Below, piece after piece: positions 58,065-64,000 of a stretch of DNA of 64,000 nt (positions are counted from its first letter, which is position 1; the number at the start of each line of letters is the position of its first letter). Under the pieces are notes generated by a model. It had not been told where the DNA came from. It ran no database searches and saw nothing but the letters and a program-made list of their open reading frames with translations. Where the stretch lies: positions 26,574 through 90,573 of the IMG/VR virus record IMGVR_UViG_3300043409_002042; one strand, 5' to 3'. Position numbers and translations under genes: made by a program. The stretch comes from a virus.

Positions 58065-59570
58065 ATGCCCAAACTCACCGCCGCCAGCCCGCGCCTCACG
58101 GTGCGGCTCTACAAGACAATCAGCCGCCAGACGATTGACGGGCAGACCGCTGTTTCGGCCCGGTACGCTGAAAAAGATGAATTCATTGAGTTGACTGGGT
58201 TCATGGGCGACGGTTCAAGCGTCCGGACGACCAAGTCTGTGCGTGAGCCCGCCGGTGCGTTCACGATCACCTTCATGGACAAGGCGCAGGGGTATGTGAG
58301 CCTGGACTCTGTTTATGGCCTGGTGGAGCCCATGGATGTGGTGGAGATTCGCATGTGGGGCGGTGTGGGCCCTACGCCGGCCTCTGGCAAGCTGCCCATC
58401 GTCATGCGCGGCTTTGTGTCTGACGTGCAGCGCCAGCAGGGCATGTCGCCTGACGGTCGACCAGTGCGGTCGGTGGTGATAACGGGGCAGGACTACGGCA
58501 AGATTTGGCAGATTTTTCAGGCGCTCTACATGCCCTCATACTCGGAGGGGAAGTCCCTTCTGACCAGCTTTCAGCTGGCTGAGTTGTTTGGCTTCAAGGC
58601 GGTTTCGGCAATCAGCGCACCGGAGTTTGTGCGCCTGATGATCACGAAGATCATCAACCCCTACATTGCAGGCATGCTGCCGGAGAGCTTGTCCGGTGAT
58701 ATTCCGAAGAAAATTCAGACCAGCGACGCGAGTATTTTGGTCAAGCACGGCATGATCGGCCAGCACTTTCAGTCTGAGCAGGGCCCAATTTACGAGATCA
58801 TGAAGCGCCACACCGATGTGGGGCACTGGAACGAGCTGTACGCCGAGGACCGCGAGGACGGCGTGCACTGTGTGTACCGCCCAATTCCAGCGCTGCGGCT
58901 GAGCGGTCAGAGTGTGGCAGAGAGAAAAATTCAGGATGATGCACCGGACCCGGTTTATGTGCTGGTGCCAGATGGCCTGGGGACGTCCTTTGGCGTTTCG
59001 CGGTCAGATTCCGTGGTGTCCAACTTCTACTGGGTCAACGGTCAAAAATACGACCTGATCGACGACATGTCGCGCCGGTTGTTTGACCTGCAGTTTGGCA
59101 AGCTGGCCAACTCCGGCAAGGACTACCCCAACACTGCTGTAAAGTACTACGGCCTGCGCCCGATGTACGCTGACACCCAAATGAGCGGCGACGAGATCAA
59201 GAACGACCAAAGTGGGCAGCCGGAGGGTGAGCAAAAGCAGCGCAACGACAGGCAGTATTCGTGGATCGAGAAGCGGTTGAAGCAGCTTGTCGAAATGAAC
59301 CAGGACAACGTTGTCTTCGAGCGCGGGACCGCCCGTGTGAAGGGGGGGCTGATGCGTCCTGATGGCTCAGAACTCATGAAGGCCGGGGATTACGCCCGCT
59401 TCCAGGTGGGTCGAATCACCTGGGACGCCTACGTCACCCAGATCGACCACGAGTTCACCCCGTACCAGAGCTACACCCAGACCCTGACGTTTGAGCGCGG
59501 CGAGGGCTTTGCCAAGCGCACACAAGCTGGTGGGTCGCCTTGGCTGACTGAGCAAGCGCGTAGAATCTGA
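58065..59570 (+). CDS. Baseplate hub-like protein
   Basis: A 501-residue protein resembling the gpD/gp27-type hub: an N-terminal beta module (FIELTGFMGDGSSVRTTKSV, AGAFTITFMDKAQGY), then a middle helical part with GQDYGKIWQIFQ and a C-terminal beta domain (YARFQVGRITWDAYVTQID). The hub joins the tube to the spike. GGGA lies near ATG 58065. It follows the tape measure by three bases. Confidence 0.75.
   Translation: MPKLTAASPRLTVRLYKTISRQTIDGQTAVSARYAEKDEFIELTGFMGDGSSVRTTKSVREPAGAFTITFMDKAQGYVSLDSVYGLVEPMDVVEIRMWGGVGPTPASGKLPIVMRGFVSDVQRQQGMSPDGRPVRSVVITGQDYGKIWQIFQALYMPSYSEGKSLLTSFQLAELFGFKAVSAISAPEFVRLMITKIINPYIAGMLPESLSGDIPKKIQTSDASILVKHGMIGQHFQSEQGPIYEIMKRHTDVGHWNELYAEDREDGVHCVYRPIPALRLSGQSVAERKIQDDAPDPVYVLVPDGLGTSFGVSRSDSVVSNFYWVNGQKYDLIDDMSRRLFDLQFGKLANSGKDYPNTAVKYYGLRPMYADTQMSGDEIKNDQSGQPEGEQKQRNDRQYSWIEKRLKQLVEMNQDNVVFERGTARVKGGLMRPDGSELMKAGDYARFQVGRITWDAYVTQIDHEFTPYQSYTQTLTFERGEGFAKRTQAGGSPWLTEQARRI
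59561..59566 (+). promoter_or_regulatory. -10-like hexamer 6 bases before the spike gene
   Basis: TAGAAT at 59561-59566, then 6 bases to ATG 59573. The GTCGTGA box is missing. It lies at the end of the hub gene. The exact 6-base spacing fits the leaderless pattern but may be chance. Confidence 0.35.
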
Positions 59571-59572
59571 CC

Positions 59573-60328
59573 ATGCACCACCGCCTCGCCATCATCGTTG
59601 AAACCCACCCGCAGGACCACAGTGTTGACCTCGTCATGCTGGACGACGGCGCGCGCTACCTGGGTGTGCAGGTGCTGGCCCATAACGCCAGCACACGCAG
59701 CGGCATGGTGGACATGCCCAAACTGGACCGAGGCAAAGACAAATGGAACATCACCAAGATCACCGGGCAGGAAATGAAGGCCCTGGTGGGCTTTGTTGGT
59801 GGCCAGCCCGTGGTGATTGGTGCCCTGTTCCCCCAGGTGAACCAGATGCTGCTCAAGGACCCCCAGGCCCGCCGGTACCGTCACCAGTCGGACGTTGAAA
59901 CGCTGATTGACGGCGATGGAAACATGCAGGTCCGGCATCCTTCGGGAACTTACATCCGCATCGGTGAGTCGGTGGATGCCGACACGCTGGATGGGAAGTT
60001 CGCCGACAAAAGCGCGACGGACCGCAACACTGACCGCCGGGTGAATATTCACATTGGACTGGCCGATGGAGTGCTGGAGCTGACCATGACGCCGTCGGGC
60101 GCTGTCACGCTGAGGTGCAACCAGGGCGTCACCGTTGAGGCCGGGCAGGACAGCACGATCAAGGCGCCAAACCTCACGCTGGATGCCAACGTCACGGTCA
60201 CCAAGAATTTCACCGTGCAGGGGTCCACCAGTTTGCAGGCCGTCACCAGCCGCAACAAGGACATCAGCAGCACCCATACGCACATCGGTGTCACGCCGGG
60301 CCCCGCCCCCACTGGCGTGGTGTCGTGA
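59573..60328 (+). CDS. Baseplate spike protein (gpV-like)
   Basis: A 251-residue protein with an N-terminal OB-like part (LVGFVGGQPVVIGALFPQV), and a repetitive beta-helix C-terminus (TLRCNQGVTVEAGQDSTIK, TVTKNFTVQGSTSLQAV). The end contains STHTHIG, the HxH-type metal site found at the tips of P2/Mu-like spikes. It should form the trimeric needle that pierces the outer membrane. No ribosome site precedes ATG 59573, which overlaps the hub stop region. Confidence 0.82.
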   Translation: MHHRLAIIVETHPQDHSVDLVMLDDGARYLGVQVLAHNASTRSGMVDMPKLDRGKDKWNITKITGQEMKALVGFVGGQPVVIGALFPQVNQMLLKDPQARRYRHQSDVETLIDGDGNMQVRHPSGTYIRIGESVDADTLDGKFADKSATDRNTDRRVNIHIGLADGVLELTMTPSGAVTLRCNQGVTVEAGQDSTIKAPNLTLDANVTVTKNFTVQGSTSLQAVTSRNKDISSTHTHIGVTPGPAPTGVVS

Positions 60329-60337
60329 TGTCAGAAT
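60322..60337 (+). promoter_or_regulatory. GTCGTGA late promoter-like element, leaderless start
   Basis: GTCGTGA at 60322-60328 (ending with the spike stop), TGT, CAGAAT at 60332-60337, then 6 bases to ATG 60344. The six bases GGTGGC hold GGTGG, too close to the start for a ribosome site. Confidence 0.62.
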
Positions 60338-60343
60338 GGTGGC

Positions 60344-61522
60344 ATGGACGCCAGTCGCAGCCCCGCATACAGCCAAAAAGCCGACGTTAAGCAGATCAGT
60401 TTCGTTCTGCAGACCGCCGGGGGCTTTGACGCGCAGGTGGTCCTGCCCATTCGCCCCGAAGATTTAACTCGCAGTGAGCCGCAGCGGGCATCCGTGCACC
60501 AGACCCTGGGCCGCGAGACGCAGGGCTGGGTTGATCATTTCGGCGCAGGGCTGCCGCAGATCAACATAAACGGCCACACAGGCTGGAACTATAAGCCGGG
60601 CCTTGGGCAAGAGGGTTTTGAGTCCTTTGAGTCCTTGAACCGCCTGGTCGCGCACGACTACCCGGCGGCGATGCAGGATGCGATCGACATGGGGCGCGAT
60701 CCCTCCACTGTCCGGCTGCTGTTCGTGGACCTGCTGGACAACTTCGCTTACCCCGTGGTGCCACAGCAGTTTGTGCTGCGGCGCTCCAAGAGCAGCCCAC
60801 TGCTTTTCCGCTACAACATCGCCATGCAAGCGATCGACACCCAAATCGATGGCGGCATCGCGCAGTTTTTTCCGCCGGTTGCCAATTTGACAGCTGGAAG
60901 AAATGCGCTTGATGGTGCTGTGGGGCAAATTGAGGGCCTGCTGGGGAATGTTGGGGGCGCATTTTCATTGTCTGGGTTGCGCGGCTTTTCTGACGGCGTG
61001 ATGGTTTTTGTGAACCGCTCTGTGTCCGTTCTTCGGGCTACGCAGGGTGTGATCAGTGGCGCAAATGGGTTTATCACCTCGTCCGCTGGCGCCGTGATCG
61101 GAATCGCCAAGGGATTGTCTCAGGTTGGTCGAGAGGTGTTCAACACCCTGGCTGCGGTGTCCGGCATTCCGCTGACGGCAAAAGCAGCATTCATGCAGAT
61201 GGCGGCTGCCTACAACGAGGTGGTGTGCGTGTTTTCAAACGCTCTTAAGCCGCGCCAGACCTACGAGGATTACGATGGCCTTTTTGGTGCCAGCAATTGC
61301 TCGAGCACGACCGGCGGCAGGATGCCAAGCGCGTTCAGCAACCAGAATGTCTTTGCCGTGATCAATCCGCAGAATGCCCAGCAGCCGGTGAGCCTTGGTG
61401 GTGCGGCGCTATCCAGTGTTGGTTTGATCACCGGGGCCGATGCTGTTCTTGCTCCGATTGGTATGGGTGACATGGTGAGGCACCTGGAGATCATCAATGC
61501 TGGTACAAAGGTTGCGCAATGA
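60344..61522 (+). CDS. Baseplate protein
   Basis: A 392-residue protein with a conserved baseplate pattern: TGWNYKPGLGQEGFESFESL, NRLVAHDYPAAMQDAI, LLFVDLLDNFAYPVVPQQF and LLFRYNIAMQAID. The second half is helical and Ala/Gly-rich. Such proteins sit in the wedge or hub of contractile baseplates. It starts leaderless and ends in an ATGA overlap with the next gene. Confidence 0.72.
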   Translation: MDASRSPAYSQKADVKQISFVLQTAGGFDAQVVLPIRPEDLTRSEPQRASVHQTLGRETQGWVDHFGAGLPQININGHTGWNYKPGLGQEGFESFESLNRLVAHDYPAAMQDAIDMGRDPSTVRLLFVDLLDNFAYPVVPQQFVLRRSKSSPLLFRYNIAMQAIDTQIDGGIAQFFPPVANLTAGRNALDGAVGQIEGLLGNVGGAFSLSGLRGFSDGVMVFVNRSVSVLRATQGVISGANGFITSSAGAVIGIAKGLSQVGREVFNTLAAVSGIPLTAKAAFMQMAAAYNEVVCVFSNALKPRQTYEDYDGLFGASNCSSTTGGRMPSAFSNQNVFAVINPQNAQQPVSLGGAALSSVGLITGADAVLAPIGMGDMVRHLEIINAGTKVAQ

Positions 61523-62139
61523 GTGAGTTTGAGCGTCAGTCACCGTCTTTTCGCCTTGCTGAAACGCGCCACGGTGACACCTTGCAAGCAGTGTCCTACC
61601 GCGAGCTTGGCGATGCCAACCGCTGGCCCGAGCTGGTTTGGCTGAACAATCTCAGCCATCCATACATCACCGATGACGATCGCCTGGCTGCGCCTGGTGT
61701 GCTTCTTTCTGGGGCGATGATCCGTGTCCCTGCCCCTGCTGGCTGGGCGGTAAACGGAGAGTCTGAGCGCGGCCAAGTCTACGAGCGAGACTGCGTGCTG
61801 CGTGGCAAGCTGTTGGATGTTGACGATGGTGGCGACTTGGCCGTCGTGCGTGGCGCTGACAATCTTCGGCAGCAGCTCGGGCACCGGGTGGCCACGCCGC
61901 GAGGCCAGCTGATTCGCCATGAGGAGTACGGATGCTTGTTGTACCGCCTGCTTGGTCGGGTCAACGGTCCGACGGCGGCAAAGCTTGGCGCAGAGTACGT
62001 GAAGTCCTGCATTGAGTCCGACTACCGCGTGGCCCGTGTGGAGGATGCCGTGGCCGATGTGCTTGGCGACAGTGTTAAAATCAGCGCCCGTGCCATCGCG
62101 ATTGAGGGTGGCGTGGTTGATGTAACTCAGGGGGCTTGA
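61519..62139 (+). CDS. Baseplate wedge protein, gp25/gpW-like with LysM-type start
   Basis: A 206-residue protein. The N-terminal 75 residues (RLAETRHGDTLQAVSYRELG, RWPELVWLNN, IRVPAPAGW) look like a LysM-type module. The second half (QQLGHRVATPRGQLIRHEEY, SCIESDYRVARVEDAVADVL) matches the gp25-like wedge component found beside J proteins. ATG 61519 overlaps the previous stop. It should nucleate sheath assembly together with the J protein. Confidence 0.75.
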   Translation: MSEFERQSPSFRLAETRHGDTLQAVSYRELGDANRWPELVWLNNLSHPYITDDDRLAAPGVLLSGAMIRVPAPAGWAVNGESERGQVYERDCVLRGKLLDVDDGGDLAVVRGADNLRQQLGHRVATPRGQLIRHEEYGCLLYRLLGRVNGPTAAKLGAEYVKSCIESDYRVARVEDAVADVLGDSVKISARAIAIEGGVVDVTQGA

Positions 62140-63239
62140 TGAGCTTTCAAATAAAAGATTTTTTAAGTATTGTTGCCGGGCAGCTGAACCACGCCCGCGC
62201 CGTCACCGACAAGGTCACCGACTGGGCTCCTGGCTCCGTGGCGCGCACGATCATTGAGGCACCAGCGGTCGAGATTGAGCAGCTGTACCTGCAGATGTTC
62301 CTGGGGCTGCGCGACGCGATTCCGGTGGCGACCTTTCAGAGCTTTGGGTTTGATCGACTTCCAGCGAAGAGGGCTTTTGGCTACGCCAGCGTGGCATCTG
62401 CAGCCGCTCTAACGCAGCCCGTTGCCATACCCGCTGGAACGGTGTTTACCACTGATGGCGGGGCAAGCTACGCGTCAACCCTTGATGTTACTTGGGCTGT
62501 GGGTAGCACACTGGTTTCCGTGCCCGTGCAAGCTGATGTGGCTGGGTCATCTGGCAATATTTCGGCGAACACGATTACCGGATGCTCTCTGTTCCCGACA
62601 TCGTCGGGGTACACCATCGGCAACAGCTTGATCGACAACGGAGCCGATGCCGAGACCGATGCCGAGCGCGAGGCTCGGTTTGCTGACTTCGTGTCATCCC
62701 TGTCCCGTGGCACCATCACGGCATGCCTGTACGCCGCCAAGTCGGCCACGGTGCTTGCCGGAGACGGCACCATCGACGAGTACGTGACCAATTGGGGCTG
62801 CACCGAGCGTCCCGGCCGCGTGTCGATCTTCATCTACGGTAATCGGGGCGTGGCTTCTACCGCCCTCCTGACTGCCGCCCAGCGTAAGCTGGACGGCTGG
62901 CGCGACGACGTCACTGATGAGATTGTGCCCGGCTACCGCGCGGGAGGCGTGCGCGTTGATGCGATCGCCATGTCGGAGCGATCCGTGGCGTTTTCTTGCC
63001 GTGTCCGCATGCTGGACGGCTACACTCTCACTTCGGCTGTTCGTCAGCAGCTTTCAGACATCTACGGATCCACCATCCGGAGCGTTGCGTCCGGGAGCAC
63101 TTTGTACCAGGGCACACTTGTCGATAGAATGCTGGCGGCCAGCGGCGTTGTTGAAATTGTGCCCGTCGGCACCGCGAATATCGTTTGTGCACCAAGCGAG
63201 ACTCTGGCGCCCGGAGTTTTAACCATCAATTCTTTGTAA
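62139..63239 (+). CDS. Baseplate J-like protein
   Basis: A 366-residue J protein: WAPGSVARTIIEAPAVEIEQ at the start, AIPAGTVFTTDGGASYAS and VQADVAGSSGNISANTIT in the conserved centre, and ETDAEREARFADFVSSLSRG and a DEYVTNWGCTERPG stretch. Baseplate J forms the wedge with gp25 in P2/Mu-type tails. ATG 62139 forms TGATG with the upstream stop. Confidence 0.88.
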   Translation: MSFQIKDFLSIVAGQLNHARAVTDKVTDWAPGSVARTIIEAPAVEIEQLYLQMFLGLRDAIPVATFQSFGFDRLPAKRAFGYASVASAAALTQPVAIPAGTVFTTDGGASYASTLDVTWAVGSTLVSVPVQADVAGSSGNISANTITGCSLFPTSSGYTIGNSLIDNGADAETDAEREARFADFVSSLSRGTITACLYAAKSATVLAGDGTIDEYVTNWGCTERPGRVSIFIYGNRGVASTALLTAAQRKLDGWRDDVTDEIVPGYRAGGVRVDAIAMSERSVAFSCRVRMLDGYTLTSAVRQQLSDIYGSTIRSVASGSTLYQGTLVDRMLAASGVVEIVPVGTANIVCAPSETLAPGVLTINSL

Positions 63240-63249
63240 GGACCGCAAA

Positions 63250-63675
63250 ATGGTAATGCAGACCCAACTTTCCAACGCCCTTGTTTCGGCTCAGGCTGAT
63301 GCTCTTGCTCGCTTACTCGACAACGGCTATTTGCGCATCTACAACGGCACTCAGCCTTCAGGTGCAGATACTGCGGTGTCAACCCAGACGCTCCTTGCGG
63401 AGCTTCGCTTCAGTGACCCATGCGCTCCGGCTTCTGCGCAGGGGGTTCTTACGTTCAACGCCATCACGGCAGACTCATCGGCCAATGCCAGCGGTATCGC
63501 ATCGTGGTTTCGATCTTTCAAGGCAGACGGGACTACTGCGGTCATGGACGGAACCGTGGGGGCTACTGGCACAAGCTCGAATTTAGAGCTTGCGAGTGAG
63601 CAGATTGTCTTGGGTGCAACGATCAGCATCACGTCTTTTACTCACTCTGTGCTCAAGAGTTCCACTGGCCTTTGA
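63250..63675 (+). CDS. Tail-associated hypothetical protein
   Basis: A 141-residue beta-rich protein (ALARLLDNGYLRIYNGTQPS, LLAELRFSDPCAPASAQG, GATISITSFTHSV) of a kind frequently found between J proteins and tail fibres. It may cap or bind the fibre. TAAGGA precedes ATG 63250. The function is inferred from position. Confidence 0.68.
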   Translation: MVMQTQLSNALVSAQADALARLLDNGYLRIYNGTQPSGADTAVSTQTLLAELRFSDPCAPASAQGVLTFNAITADSSANASGIASWFRSFKADGTTAVMDGTVGATGTSSNLELASEQIVLGATISITSFTHSVLKSSTGL

Positions 63676-63681
63676 TGCCAG

Positions 63682-64000
63682 ATGACTTGGCCGAAATTCA
63701 CATGGCAGCAGCCGTACACGTGGTTGACGGCTGACGACGCTTTTGCGCAGACGGCACAAAACGCGCAGTCTGTGAGTGGTGTTGGTCAGCAGATACTGCA
63801 CCCAGTGGTCACAACAAACCAGGGGCAGACAACTGCCGCAGTCTCGACGTCAGTGTGGGGGACGGCAAGCACTGGGCAGGGGCAGACGTCGCGGGGGGCG
63901 GTCTACAGTTTGATTTTGGCGTCTGGTTGGACTCGGTCCGGGCAGAGTATTTCTGCCAGCGGAACAATCATCATAGCCGGGCGGCAGATATCGGGGCAGG
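63682..64000 (+). CDS. Tail fibre-like protein, incomplete at the window end
   Basis: A frame from ATG 63682 runs open to the last base, at least 106 residues. It begins MTWPKFTWQQPYTWL and shows a repeating G-Q-T pattern (NQGQTTAA, STGQGQTSRGA, RSGQSISAS, AGRQISGQ), with Q near every ten residues, like fibrous or beta-solenoid tail proteins. It starts seven bases after the previous stop and lacks a ribosome site. The rest lies outside the window. Confidence 0.55.
   Translation, partial: MTWPKFTWQQPYTWLTADDAFAQTAQNAQSVSGVGQQILHPVVTTNQGQTTAAVSTSVWGTASTGQGQTSRGAVYSLILASGWTRSGQSISASGTIIIAGRQISGQ

Noticed and set aside
1-64000. CRISPR array, insertion sequence, integrase or attachment site
   Set aside because: I saw no regularly spaced direct repeats, transposase or integrase motifs, or tRNA-end duplications. 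There is no sign of lysogeny genes in the window.

Overview
The window is a 64 kb piece of the genome of a tailed phage with a contractile tail (myovirus). The evidence is a tail sheath, tube, tape measure and baseplate set, a terminase and portal, and a capsid module. GC-rich codon use, early genes of types common in phages of Burkholderiales, and betaproteobacterial-style SSB and dUTPase suggest a Gram-negative, probably betaproteobacterial host; this is inference. No complete lysis module, DNA polymerase or full tail-fibre gene lies inside, so the genome continues on both sides.

Layout. 1-6.3 kb (rightward): replication genes (SF2 helicase, SSB, VRR-NUC nuclease, PriCT-2/Toprim primase-helicase). 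6.3-12.3 kb (leftward): an accessory operon of about 14 small genes, most joined by ATGA or GTGA stop/start overlaps, several too short for normal gene calling. 12.3-12.8 kb: an AT-rich divergent region full of GGTTCC-type repeats in both orientations, a candidate origin or operator. 12.8-15.9 kb (rightward): zinc-binding proteins, a PP-type phosphatase and small membrane proteins, closed by a terminator. 16-29.7 kb: small terminase, ParB-methyltransferase fusion, a 1618-residue protein ending in an ADP-ribosyltransferase, a NUDIX protein, a repeat protein and an unusual 866-residue large terminase with two ATPase-like domains. 29.7-31.3 kb (leftward): dUTPase and three small genes. 31.4-45.8 kb: portal, HNH endonuclease, a 1.5 kb RNA-rich locus with tRNA-Pro and an initiator-type tRNA-Met, MuF-like protein, a 1519-residue SNF2-helicase protein, protease, scaffold and major capsid protein. 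45.8-64 kb: decoration, neck, sheath, tube, frameshifted chaperone, tape measure and baseplate genes, ending in an incomplete tail gene.

The most unusual signal is regulatory. A conserved element (GTCGTGA, three bases, then a -10-like NANNAT hexamer) recurs before late genes, and in most copies the start codon lies only 6-7 bases after the hexamer, so the mRNA should begin at the AUG (leaderless). The same phage carries a tRNA with initiator hallmarks (C1-A72 mismatch, A11-U24, CAU anticodon) inside a locus with long perfect RNA stems and a pseudoknot. Together these suggest a late-expression strategy built on leaderless mRNAs and a phage-supplied initiator tRNA. Promoter activity, start sites and tRNA charging are predictions.

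Giant polyvalent-type proteins (ADP-ribosyltransferase and helicase) sit among the virion genes and share short N-terminal hydrophobic-LKA motifs with the protease and other proteins, which fits co-packaging and processing in the head and delivery into the host at infection.
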